From Pacificoceanicola sp049803835 (GTDB lineage: Bacteria; Pseudomonadota; Alphaproteobacteria; Rhodobacterales; Rhodobacteraceae), in the NCBI RefSeq assembly GCF_049803835.1, contig NZ_JBNAGK010000006.1, positions 186,001 through 250,000 on the forward strand: DNA of 64,000 nt, read 5' to 3'. Every line of letters starts with the position of its first letter. Position 1 is the stretch's first letter. The notes under the pieces are model-generated. The model worked only from the letters and a program-made list of their open reading frames with translations. It did no database searches and was not told the DNA's origin. Positions 8,698-15,726 of the stretch are shown here, one piece after another. Both the position numbers and the translations under genes were made by a program.

Positions 8698-8830
8698 GGG
8701 AACTTCAGGGTTTCTTTACCAATGACCGGGTAAGCTGAAGTCATCAAAAGGCACGTACTGGTAACGGACACTGTGTGACACTCACGGGATGCGTCCGAAG
8801 GCCCCGGCGAGGATGTCGGGGCCTTTTTTT
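8698..8830 (+). ncRNA. possible structured RNA or 3' untranslated region after ohrR
   Basis: No gene is visible between 8677 and 8857. The segment can fold into an outer stem ACTTCAG (8702-8708) with CTGAAGT (8735-8741) enclosing TTACC (8716-8720) with GGTAA (8729-8733). It ends in a strong intrinsic terminator 120 bp downstream of the ohrR stop. This could be an independent small RNA or an ohrR 3' UTR product. I see no convincing promoter of its own. Confidence 0.3.
8800..8830 (+). terminator. Rho-independent terminator downstream of ohrR
   Basis: GGCCCCG (8800-8806) pairs with CGGGGCC (8817-8823) over a 10-nt loop, followed by seven Ts on the plus strand. It lies between ohrR and the convergent gene ending at 8858. 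Confidence 0.88.
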
Positions 8831-8857
8831 GATCCGAGCTTAGCCCGCTCCCGGCGG

Positions 8858-9262
8858 TCAACTGGCCGGGCTGGCGTGACGGTGGATCAGCTTCCAGCCC
8901 TCCGCGCCCATCTGGAATATCTCCGTAACCCGCAGGCGCATCTCCTGCGCCTTGCCGTCCACCTCCACCTTGGCTGCCTGGTAGCCGACCCAGTAACCGT
9001 ACTCGTCCGAACTGCCGCTCTCCAGCACCTCGAAAAAGGTCGTGCCACCCGGCGCGAAATGCTCCGCTCCCCGGGCGTTCGCATCGTTGACCGAGGCGGC
9101 ACCCGTGACCACAGCGCCATCTGGTGCAAAGAAACTCGCGGGGCCTTCCTGTGCCGAAAGGTCCAGCAACAGGTCCGCACGGCCGGTCACATAGGCCCTC
9201 GCGGCATTCTCCCGCGCCTTCATGAAGTCGTCGAAATTCGGTCGGGTCAGGGATTGGTCCAT
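8858..9262 (-). CDS. SnoaL/DUF4440-like (NTF2-fold) protein
   Basis: 134 residues. Features of the NTF2-like fold: N-terminal helices (MKARENAARAYVTGRADLLLDL), FFAPDGAVVTGAASV and a C-terminal sheet with YWVGYQAAKVEVDGKAQEMRLRVTEIFQMGAEGWKLIHRHAS. Proteins of this kind often act on or bind small molecules; no substrate is evident. The ATG at 9262 is preceded by an AGGAG box 6 bp away. No signal peptide. Confidence 0.85.
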   Translation of the reverse strand: MDQSLTRPNFDDFMKARENAARAYVTGRADLLLDLSAQEGPASFFAPDGAVVTGAASVNDANARGAEHFAPGGTTFFEVLESGSSDEYGYWVGYQAAKVEVDGKAQEMRLRVTEIFQMGAEGWKLIHRHASPAS

Positions 9263-9346
9263 TTGGCATCTCCTTTGTCTCGCCCTCTCAACGCCGGGGT
9301 CGCAAAAGGGTTGCACCAGCCCGCGACCCTGCCTACCCGGGAGGCC

Positions 9347-9694
9347 ATGCTTGTGCTCGAGAGCATCATCACCGACCGTGGCTCGCGCTACGCCGTCTCC
9401 GGCGGGTCCTGCACCTCCGCCGATGACGCCGCCGCCTTTCTCAAGGCGCTGAAGCGGCGCAAGAAGTTCGCCAAGGCGACCCACAATAGCTGGGCCTGTC
9501 TGACGGCGGATGCGCCTCTCAAGAACGACGACGGAGAGAGCGGCGCTGGTATGGTCATCCTGAGGATGCTAGAGCGCGAGGGAGTGACCAACCACATCGT
9601 GGTGGTTACGCGTTGGTACGGCGGCAAGCATCTGGGCGGCGACCGTTTCCGTCATGTACAGGAAGCGGTTCGATTGTATCTCGAGGCGCGGTAA
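9347..9694 (+). CDS. YigZ/IMPACT N-terminal domain protein (UPF0029)
   Basis: 115 residues covering the conserved UPF0029 core: THNSWA near residue 50, NDDGESGAGMVILRMLE near 65 and TNHIVVVTRWYGGKHLGGDRFRH near 85-110. Full-length YigZ proteins have a further C-terminal domain of about 70 residues that is absent here, so this is a single-domain form. The family is linked to translation and stress control (IMPACT), but the bacterial function is not settled. An ATG with a GGGAGG stretch 5 bp upstream supports the start. Confidence 0.85.
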   Translation: MLVLESIITDRGSRYAVSGGSCTSADDAAAFLKALKRRKKFAKATHNSWACLTADAPLKNDDGESGAGMVILRMLEREGVTNHIVVVTRWYGGKHLGGDRFRHVQEAVRLYLEAR

Positions 9695-9728
9695 GGGTTC
9701 GCTAACCACGATCCGCTACCCTGGCGGG

Positions 9729-9957
9729 ATGAAATTGCCTTGCGCCTCCCAGGCCGACCTCTGGCTCGATCAGCTGTTCTCGGCACAATCCGTGCAAAAA
9801 GGGCGGCGTTGTGCGGCGCTCTGTTTTTGCCGTGGACGCGGAAGTCGGTCGCGACCGCTTCATCGCCGAAGTGCGGCTGCGTGGCTTCCACCTGGTCGAA
9901 GGCGGCGGCCAGTTCATCATCATCTGCTGCCGCGGTCCGGTGCGCCACAACTTCTGA
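9729..9957 (+). pseudogene. small conserved Rhodobacteraceae protein interrupted by a +1 frameshift
   Basis: From ATG 9729 the frame reads MKLPCASQADLWLDQLFSAQ then SVQKG. The sensible continuation (GGVVRRSVFAVDAEVGRDRF, then AEVRLRGFHLVEGGGQ to RGPVRHNF and TGA at 9955-9957) is in the next frame. The frames join at an A5-G3 run at 9796-9803. Removing one A restores a 75-residue protein that looks like a small family I recall from Rhodobacteraceae, sometimes mislabelled phosphoribosylanthranilate isomerase. The break is a sequencing or assembly indel, a true mutation, or programmed slippage at the A-run. Function unknown. Confidence 0.65.
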
Positions 9958-9961
9958 ACGC

Positions 9962-10004
9962 GGAAGGTGAGCAGAATTTTAGTCTAAAATTCTGCTCACC
10001 TTCC
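9962..10004. repeat. 43-bp perfect palindrome
   Basis: Two perfect 21-bp arms (9962-9982 and 9984-10004) flank a single T at 9983. The arms begin GGAAGGTGAGCAG and end at AATTTTAG. It lies 4 bp after the stop of the small frameshifted gene and 7 bp before the rpsO terminator. There is no T-run. It could form a cruciform or an RNA stem at convergent gene ends. Its AAAATTCTGC core also occurs in intergenic repeats near 37865, 37900 and (as AAAATTTTGC) 46550. Confidence 0.9.
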
Positions 10005-10011
10005 AGACACC

Positions 10012-10046
10012 AAAACGCCCGCCTTCCGCGTGGAAGACGGGCGTTT
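10012..10046 (-). terminator. Rho-independent terminator of rpsO
   Basis: AAACGCCCG (10013-10021) pairs with CGGGCGTTT (10038-10046), extended inward by CTTCC/GGAAG around GCGT. Read on the minus strand it ends in GCGTTTTGG, 38 bp after the rpsO stop. Confidence 0.85.
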
Positions 10047-10084
10047 CACTGTCCCTCGGAGCCCTTTTCAGGCTTAGGGCGCGC

Positions 10085-10354
10085 TTAGCGGCGGATGCCG
10101 AGGCGCTGAATCAGGGCCTGGTAGCGGGCTTCGTCCTTGACCTTGGTATAGTCCAGCAGCTTGCGGCGCTGGGCGACGAGCTTGAGCAGGCCACGACGCG
10201 AATGGTTGTCTTTCTTGTGCGTCTTGAAGTGCTCGGTCAGGGTCGAGATGCGCGAGGTCAGGATGGCAACCTGGACTTCGGGCGAACCGGTGTCGCCTTC
10301 CTTGGTCGCGAATTCCTTCATCAGGCGGTTTTTTTCTTCTACCGTAATCGACAT
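10085..10354 (-). CDS. rpsO: 30S ribosomal protein S15
   Basis: 89 residues, exactly the usual length. It has the S15 signature: GDTGSPEVQVAILTSRI near 20-36, LTEHFKTHKKDNHSRRGLL near 38-56 and the basic C-terminus YQALIQRLGIRR. It binds 16S rRNA in the 30S platform. An AAAGGAGAC box 6 bp before the ATG supports the start. It is encoded opposite to and away from pnp, unlike the common rpsO-pnp operon, with its own terminator and a 189-bp upstream gap. Confidence 0.98.
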   Translation of the reverse strand: MSITVEEKNRLMKEFATKEGDTGSPEVQVAILTSRISTLTEHFKTHKKDNHSRRGLLKLVAQRRKLLDYTKVKDEARYQALIQRLGIRR

Positions 10355-10543
10355 CGGGGTCTCCTTTCGGATCATGGGGTTATGGCGCAAGCCGGGATGT
10401 CGTCCAGCAGGGCCCGTGGAGAAAATCCACCCGTCGTCCGGGTGGATGCGGGCTGATAGACGATTCACGGTCTCTTGGAAAGCCCCTGAATCGCGCTCAG
10501 ATCCGGTATTTCTGGGAAGATCGGCCTATCCGCGCCGCACAGG

Positions 10544-11746
10544 TCAGACAAAGGCCCCTGCAGCGCTTTCACCCACCAGAACGATGGTGCTTACATCCGG
10601 GGCCGAAGCAGTCGTCAGGGTCCCCAAAACCGTGCCATCCACCACGATCTCCGTCACGGCGGGATCGTCGGCATTCAGACGCAGGGTGAGATCAGGCGTG
10701 GCCGCCCCGCCTGCGTCGTCGTAAACGATCACGATCTGGTCCTCGCCTGCATCGAAATCGGCGAGGTCCGCCGCGTCGTCAACGATCCAGTCACCCAACA
10801 TGAAGACATCGGCCCCGTCGCCGCCGGTCACCGTGTCACCCTCTCCCGCCACCAGCGTATCCGCGCCGTCGCCACCATTCAGGAAGTCGCCCTCGTCCTG
10901 GTCCGTGCCGTCGCCGCCGCGCTCCACGCCGATCACCAGATCGTTGTCCCAACCGCCGAACAGCGTGTCCTGCCCGAGGCCGCCGGCCAGCGTGTCTGCC
11001 CCTTCGCGGCCCATCAGCGCGTCGTCTCCGTCGCCGCCGTCCATCAGGTCGTCGCCAAGACCGCCCCAAAGCTCGTCGCCGCCGTCGTCGCCGGACATCA
11101 CGTCGTTTCCGTCATGACCAAAGAGCTGATCGTCATCCGCGCCGCCGGACAGCACGTCGTCCCCGGCGCCCCCATGCAGCGTGTCGTTCTCGCTGCCGCC
11201 CAGCAGCGTGTCGTTGCCGTCGCTGCCGTAAAGCTCGTCATCGGAGGCGCGCGCATCGATCAGGTCGTCACCCGCGCCGCCGTTCAGCAGATCGGTCTGG
11301 TCGGTGCCGTCCAGCGTGTCATCCGCATCGCTGCCCGCCTCGATCAACCCCGGCATGTTGATCAGCCCCATGCGGCCGAACAGCGTGCTGGTCTGCGATA
11401 CCGGACCCGGGTTCGGGGTCAAGCCGATATCCATGTGGACGGTCTGGGTTACGGGTGCCTGGCTCGCGGCCTGCTGGCTGGCGGTCACCGTGCTCCCCGC
11501 GTCCGCCGCGTCCTCGGAGGTCTCGTCAACGGCGGCGTCGCCGCCTTCGCCCGTCGCAAAGTCCAGAATACTGGTACCGTTCCCGGTATCTTCCGGCTCG
11601 GCATCCTCGCCGGACAATCCCGGTCCGTCGCCTGCCTGCGCGTCGGTGTCCTCCTCCGCATGGTCGGTCTCGCCCGCGATCGGCAGGCTGGCAAAGGCCA
11701 CCGACCCCAGCACCATCATTCCCATGAGGCCCGCAAGAAAGAACAT
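10544..11746 (-). CDS. RTX calcium-binding repeat protein with N-terminal membrane anchor
   Basis: 400 residues. An N-terminal hydrophobic segment (MFFLAGLMGMMVLGSVAFASL) is followed by an acidic, low-complexity Asp/Glu/Gln region to ~130. At least twelve RTX nonapeptides of GGxGxDxxL type (NGGAGDDLIDARASDDELYG onward) span ~140-290, and a C-terminal beta domain has ADLADFDAGEDQIVIVYDD. The repeats bind calcium and fold outside the cell. The N-terminal hydrophobic start is unusual for a type I substrate. The protein may be membrane-tethered, or secreted by a system elsewhere (inference). Confidence 0.88.
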   Translation of the reverse strand: MFFLAGLMGMMVLGSVAFASLPIAGETDHAEEDTDAQAGDGPGLSGEDAEPEDTGNGTSILDFATGEGGDAAVDETSEDAADAGSTVTASQQAASQAPVTQTVHMDIGLTPNPGPVSQTSTLFGRMGLINMPGLIEAGSDADDTLDGTDQTDLLNGGAGDDLIDARASDDELYGSDGNDTLLGGSENDTLHGGAGDDVLSGGADDDQLFGHDGNDVMSGDDGGDELWGGLGDDLMDGGDGDDALMGREGADTLAGGLGQDTLFGGWDNDLVIGVERGGDGTDQDEGDFLNGGDGADTLVAGEGDTVTGGDGADVFMLGDWIVDDAADLADFDAGEDQIVIVYDDAGGAATPDLTLRLNADDPAVTEIVVDGTVLGTLTTASAPDVSTIVLVGESAAGAFV

Positions 11747-11862
11747 GATGTGAAACCTCGCACTCCACCGCGACCACTATCCGGCATCGGGAGAGTCCGA
11801 TCAATGGAATTCCCCCAAAGCGGTTAACGCTGGTTAACGCTCCGCAAGGTCCGGGCACCGGG

Positions 11863-12162
11863 TCACCGGGTAATCTCACGCTCGCCGGGGCGGATCTCCT
11901 CGATGATCTGCGTCGCCAAGTTGCCGAGGATCGGAATGAATTCGATCTGGCTCAGGAACAACACCATGACCGAGACAAGCGCCGAGGCCCCGACCACCGT
12001 CCCGAGCCCCATGGCAAGGCCGCGCACGAACTGGAACATGATCATCCGGAAGTACGAATTCTGCACCCGGATGAACCTGTGCCGGTTCAGACGGTGCACC
12101 TCGTCCGCCAACCGTGTCAGGTCCTGATGGAATTGTTCGGAACGCTCCGGGTCAAGCTGCAT
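11863..12162 (-). CDS. DUF5665 membrane protein
   Basis: 99 residues: a polar N-terminus with HRLNRHRFIRVQNSYFRMIMFQFVRGLAMGLGTVVGASALVSVMV, one clear transmembrane helix (about 50-73), then FIPILGNLATQIIEEI. This matches the DUF5665 pattern. Its start overlaps the stop of the DUF1643 gene by 11 bp, implying coupled translation. Function unknown. Confidence 0.83.
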   Translation of the reverse strand: MQLDPERSEQFHQDLTRLADEVHRLNRHRFIRVQNSYFRMIMFQFVRGLAMGLGTVVGASALVSVMVLFLSQIEFIPILGNLATQIIEEIRPGEREITR

Positions 12163-12682
12163 AACGGGACTCTCGTGGCCACTCTGTCGGGTTCACCTTG
12201 TAGGATACATACAGCGGATGGCGCGGATGGCCACCCTTTGTCAGGCCGAGGTGCCGCACGTCGCCCTGCAGAAGCGGCGCAATCCGGGCCGCCTGCCCGA
12301 GAAAGGTACCATGCACGCCCCATGCCGCCACGGTCAGCGCCGCCGCGCCGGACCAGGCCCGCAGCAGGCCTTCGTTCTGCGGCCCGACGGGATCCGCGGC
12401 CCGACGCAGGTCTTCGGGCCGCGTGGCGCGGAAGGCGAAAAGATTGGCAATCCGGACCGCGCCGCAGCCCATGGCCTGCGCCCGCCGCTGGCAGCGCTCT
12501 ATGGTCGGATCGTTGCGGTGTTCGTCGGCGGTCGAGGGGTTGAGCATCACGAACAGCACCCCCGGCAGCGCCGCGTCCCAGACACGCGCCAGACCGTAGC
12601 GATAGGTTTCGCAGGGCGAGTACAGCGCCATGCTGCGCACACCCTCCGCCTCTGCCTGCCGTTCGATCATGTCCCGCAGCAT
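12152..12682 (-). CDS. DUF1643 domain protein
   Basis: 176 residues. The family core is plain: YRYGLARVWDAALPGVLFVMLNPSTADEHRNDPTIERC (about 30-70), then GAVRIANLFAFRATRPEDL and HGTFLGQAARI. DUF1643 proteins are small, soluble and of unknown activity. ATG 12682 (MLRDMIERQ) is chosen; 12670 (MIERQ) is equally possible. It is divergent from the PLP dehydratase, leaving an 81-bp promoter region. Confidence 0.85.
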   Translation of the reverse strand: MLRDMIERQAEAEGVRSMALYSPCETYRYGLARVWDAALPGVLFVMLNPSTADEHRNDPTIERCQRRAQAMGCGAVRIANLFAFRATRPEDLRRAADPVGPQNEGLLRAWSGAAALTVAAWGVHGTFLGQAARIAPLLQGDVRHLGLTKGGHPRHPLYVSYKVNPTEWPRESRYAA

Positions 12683-12763
12683 GCCGGGACCGGGACACGT
12701 TGACAAGGGCGGCAAACCGGGGCCCACTCCGCCCTATCCAGACGCGCAATCCCGAGGACTTCC

Positions 12764-13738
12764 ATGGACATCACCCGCATCGAAGCCGCCGCAAGGCGGT
12801 TGCAAGGCCACGCCCGCCGCACGCCGCTGCTCGGGGCACCGGCGCTGGACGAGATCGCCGGGCGGCGGCTGCTGGTCAAGCCGGAATGCCTGCAGCGCAC
12901 CGGCAGCTTCAAGTTCCGTGGCGGCTGGTCCGCCGTCTCCGCTCTGCCCGAAGACATCCGCGCGCGGGGCGTCATCGCCTTCTCCTCCGGCAATCATGCA
13001 CAGGGTGTGGCGCTGGCGGCGCGGGAGCACGGCGTGCCGGCGGTCATCATCATGCCCTCCGACGCACCAAGCCTGAAGATCGGCAACACCCGGGCGCTCG
13101 GGGCCGAGGTCGTGCTCTATGAGCGCGGACGCGAGGCCCGTGAGGAGATCGGTCAGAGGCTGTCGCAGGAGCGCGGTCTGACCCTCATCAAACCCTACGA
13201 CGAGCCGGAGGTGATCGCCGGACAAGGCACCTGCGGTCTGGAGATCGCGGAACAGGCGGCACAGATGGGCATTGCGAAGGCCGAGGTGCTGGTCTGCTGC
13301 GGCGGCGGTGGCCTGACCGCCGGCATCGCCTTGGCGCTGGAAGCCCGCGCTCCCGGCATGACGATCCATCCCGCCGAACCCGAAGGCTACGACGACACCG
13401 CGCGCTCCCTCGCCTGCGGCGAACGGCAGCGCAACGCCTCGGAATCCGGTGGACTGTGCGACGCCATCCTGACGCCGACGCCGGGCGAGCTGACCTTCCC
13501 GATCACGTCCCGTCTCTGCGGTCCGGGGGTGGTGGTCTCCGACGACGACGTCCTGCGTGCCATGGCGCTGGCCTTCCGCCACCTCAAGGTCGTCGCCGAA
13601 CCGGGCGGCGCGGTGGCGCTGGCCGGAGCGCTGTTCCACGGCGACGAACTGGACGGTGATACGGTGATCGCCACGATTTCCGGCGGCAACGTCGACGAGG
13701 CGGTGTTCATGCGGGCGCTGGCCACGTTGGCCTCTTGA
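12764..13738 (+). CDS. threonine/serine dehydratase-type PLP enzyme
   Basis: 324 residues of fold type II PLP enzymes. The PLP lysine is in RTGSFKFRGG near residue 50; SSGNHAQGVALAA near 80 and the phosphate-binding CCGGGGLTAG near 185 are intact; the C-terminus has ISGGNVD. The family includes catabolic threonine dehydratase, serine racemase and hydroxyaspartate dehydratase. There is no ACT domain, so it is not the feedback-controlled biosynthetic IlvA. The true substrate cannot be settled from sequence, and the neighbours give no help. Confidence 0.87.
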   Translation: MDITRIEAAARRLQGHARRTPLLGAPALDEIAGRRLLVKPECLQRTGSFKFRGGWSAVSALPEDIRARGVIAFSSGNHAQGVALAAREHGVPAVIIMPSDAPSLKIGNTRALGAEVVLYERGREAREEIGQRLSQERGLTLIKPYDEPEVIAGQGTCGLEIAEQAAQMGIAKAEVLVCCGGGGLTAGIALALEARAPGMTIHPAEPEGYDDTARSLACGERQRNASESGGLCDAILTPTPGELTFPITSRLCGPGVVVSDDDVLRAMALAFRHLKVVAEPGGAVALAGALFHGDELDGDTVIATISGGNVDEAVFMRALATLAS

Positions 13739-13768
13739 TCCATCCGGGAAATCCGTGGCGAGCCCGGA

Positions 13769-13793
13769 TAGGGTGGGTTGAAAACCCACCCTA
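13769..13793. repeat. intergenic hairpin repeat (TAGGGTGGGTT type)
   Basis: TAGGGTGGGTT (13769-13779) and AACCCACCCTA (13783-13793) are perfect 11-bp arms with a GAA loop. A close copy lies at 15702-15720. This repeat type is common between genes in Rhodobacteraceae. It has no T-run, so it is not a canonical terminator. Confidence 0.85.
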
Positions 13794-13829
13794 CATCCCC
13801 GCCGCGGCCTGAACGCGCAAGCGGCCGGT

Positions 13830-14012
13830 TCAGTCCTTCAACGCCCGCGCCTCATCCACCAGCATCACCGGGATGCCATTCCGGATCGGAAACGCCAGCC
13901 CGGCAGCCTTGCTGACCAGTTCCTGCTTCTCGACATCGTAATCCAGCCCGGACTGCGTCACCGGACAGACCAGCGCCTCCAGCATCCGCGGATCGAACGC
14001 CTTTTCGCTCAT
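13830..14012 (-). CDS. UPF0434/Trm112-like protein
   Basis: 60 residues with the UPF0434 core: MLEALVCPVTQSGLDYD near 10-26 and GLAFPIRNGIPVMLVDEAR near 38-55. One cysteine remains of the usual zinc set. Trm112-like proteins activate methyltransferases in eukaryotes; the bacterial role is unclear. The ATG overlaps the stop of the LON-domain gene by 4 bp, so the two are translationally coupled, an arrangement I associate with alphaproteobacteria. Confidence 0.9.
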   Translation of the reverse strand: MSEKAFDPRMLEALVCPVTQSGLDYDVEKQELVSKAAGLAFPIRNGIPVMLVDEARALKD

Positions 14013-14650
14013 TGCATCACATCCCCTTCACCGCCCCGGAGGGCATATTCGATCAAGGTCACCAAGGTCTCCCGCCGCGTCGCCAGCGACGGCGCCTCCA
14101 GCAGCGCCTGCTTGTCCTCCGGCGTGAAATCCAGCAGCATCGACAAGGAGTTGATCAGCAACTCGTCGTCCGCATCCTCCAGCGTCGGCCAATCCGCCGA
14201 CAGATCCCGCGCGGTGAAATACCTGTCCAGCAGCCGCATGAACGCCTTGCGCTGAAACCCCTCATCCTCTTCGCACCCGGCCCGGTCCCGCTCGAAGCCG
14301 TCCCAGCTGACCTCGCAACGGCGGTAGGGCGTGAACCCCTCGACCTCCGCCTGCACCCGGAAGCGCGACAGGCCGCTGAGCGTGATCATGTAGCGCCCGT
14401 CCTCCGTCTCGGAGAATTGCGTCACCCGACCGGCACAGCCGATCCGGTGCAGCGCGTTGTCCGCACGCCCCGGCACCACGCTCGGCTGGATCATCCCGAT
14501 CAGCCGGTGAGAGGTCTTCAGGCAGTCCTCCAACATGGTCAGGTAACGCGGCTCGAACAGATGCAGCGGCAGCCGGGACCGGGGCAGCAGGAGCGCCCCC
14601 GGCAACGGGAACACGGGGATCACCCCCGGCAGATCGATGCGTGTCTTCAT
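14009..14650 (-). CDS. LON peptidase N-terminal (substrate-binding) domain protein
   Basis: 213 residues with the LON substrate-binding domain only: IPVFPLPGALLLPRSRLPLHLFEPRYLTMLEDCL near the N-terminus and GCAGRVTQFSETEDGRYMITLSGLSRFRV in the middle. There is no AAA+ or protease domain. It follows the thioredoxin gene by 27 bp and is coupled to the UPF0434 gene, forming a three-gene operon with a likely proteostasis theme (inference). Confidence 0.92.
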   Translation of the reverse strand: MKTRIDLPGVIPVFPLPGALLLPRSRLPLHLFEPRYLTMLEDCLKTSHRLIGMIQPSVVPGRADNALHRIGCAGRVTQFSETEDGRYMITLSGLSRFRVQAEVEGFTPYRRCEVSWDGFERDRAGCEEDEGFQRKAFMRLLDRYFTARDLSADWPTLEDADDELLINSLSMLLDFTPEDKQALLEAPSLATRRETLVTLIEYALRGGEGDVMQ

Positions 14651-14677
14651 ACCCGCCGACGTAGCCCGCGCCGGGCC

Positions 14678-15589
14678 TCAGGCAAACAGCATCGACGACA
14701 ATTTCCGCCGGCCAGTCAACACCACCGGATCGTTCGGCTTGAGCGCGTCGAAGATGGTGAACAGCTGGGTCTTGGCCGCGCTGTCGTTCCACTCCCGGTC
14801 GCGCCGGAACAACTCCAGGAGCTGCGCCACCGCGCCCGCCGCGTCGCCATTGGCATAGAGTGCCTGCGCCAGGTCGAACCGCGCCTGGTGGTTGTCCGGC
14901 TCGGCATCCACTGCGGCCTGCAACTCCGCCACCGGACCGGCGTTGGCCGCCTGCTTCGCCAGCTGCAACGCCGCATGGGCGGCCTCCAGTTCGGCCGCCT
15001 TGGAAATCTCCACCGGCGCACCGTTGAGGATCGCCTCCGCCTGCTCCAGATCGTCCATGGCGATATGCGCCTGCACCATCCCGGCATAGGCCTTGGCATT
15101 GGCCGGGTCCTCCCCCAGCACCGCCGCGAAGGTCTGCGCCGCATCCACCGCCGCACCCTGCTCCAGCATCTCGTAAGCCGCCGCGATGGCGTCATCCAGA
15201 CCGCCGGAGGCATCGCCCCCCGCCGCCTGCACCACGCGCTCGATGAAGGCCTTCAGCTCGGACGCCGGAAGCGCCCCCTGAAAGCCGTCCACCGGCTGAC
15301 CCTTGTAGAAGGCATAGACAGTCGGGATCGACTGAATGCGCATCTGCGAGGCGATCATCTGCGCCTCGTCGACGTTGACCTTCACCATGCGCACCGCGCC
15401 CCGGGCCGCGGAGACAGCCGCTTCCAGAGCCGGCCCCAGCGTCTTGCACGGGCCGCACCAGGGCGCCCAGAAATCCACGATGACGGGGATGTCCTGCGAG
15501 CCGTCCACGACCTCCGCCATGAACTCCGCCTCGGTGATGTCCTTGACCAGATCGCCCACCGGCGCCTGACCTTTTCCCAGTTCGAGCAT
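14678..15589 (-). CDS. thioredoxin-domain TPR protein, YbbN/CnoX-like
   Basis: 303 residues: an N-terminal thioredoxin domain (about 15-125) with an intact WCGPC motif (FWAPWCGPCKTLGP), followed by a helical TPR-like region (130-300, with repeated AxxxA pairs such as ALYANGDAAGAVAQLLELF) and a final RRKLSSMLFA. This is the YbbN/CnoX architecture, a holdase that protects proteins from oxidative damage. E. coli YbbN lacks one cysteine of the pair, whereas here both are present, so disulfide exchange is possible. First gene of the trx-LON-UPF0434 operon. Confidence 0.9.
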   Translation of the reverse strand: MLELGKGQAPVGDLVKDITEAEFMAEVVDGSQDIPVIVDFWAPWCGPCKTLGPALEAAVSAARGAVRMVKVNVDEAQMIASQMRIQSIPTVYAFYKGQPVDGFQGALPASELKAFIERVVQAAGGDASGGLDDAIAAAYEMLEQGAAVDAAQTFAAVLGEDPANAKAYAGMVQAHIAMDDLEQAEAILNGAPVEISKAAELEAAHAALQLAKQAANAGPVAELQAAVDAEPDNHQARFDLAQALYANGDAAGAVAQLLELFRRDREWNDSAAKTQLFTIFDALKPNDPVVLTGRRKLSSMLFA

Positions 15590-15650
15590 GTTAGCCTCCG
15601 CTCCTGCGGTTTCCTTGCCTGCTAGATGGCCCAGCGTCGCGCATCTTGCA

Positions 15651-15720
15651 AGGGCGGCGGGGCACAGCCCCGCCCTACGGACCGTCCGGCCCGGTCCGTA
15701 GGGTGGGTTTTCAACCCACC
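15651..15720. repeat. two intergenic hairpin repeats between the thioredoxin gene and xth
   Basis: The first (15651-15676) is GCGGGGC/GCCCCGC with an ACA loop inside AGGGC...GCCCT. The second (15702-15720) is GGTGGGTT/AACCCACC with a TTC loop, related to the repeat at 13769-13793. A third small stem GGACCG/CGGTCC lies between them. All are in the 137-bp gap between co-directional genes. The first resembles the dapA terminator at 52390 but has no T-run. Confidence 0.8.
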
Positions 15721-15726
15721 GTCCGG

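Noticed and set aside
9729..9957. Phosphoribosylanthranilate isomerase
   Set aside because: The protein is about 75 residues and has no TIM-barrel features; the name is a propagated misannotation.
11822..11841. Tandem GGTTAACGCT decamer resembling a CtrA site
   Set aside because: The TTAA halves are 6 bp apart, not the 7 needed for a CtrA site, and no gene start is close by.
12764..13738. beta-hydroxyaspartate dehydratase of the glyoxylate-assimilating pathway
   Set aside because: The related pathway genes (aldolase, aminotransferase, reductase) are not adjacent, so the general dehydratase call is safer.
14012..15625. 537-codon plus-strand open frame across the LON and thioredoxin genes
   Set aside because: It runs antisense to two well-conserved proteins and has no start signal or recognisable domain.
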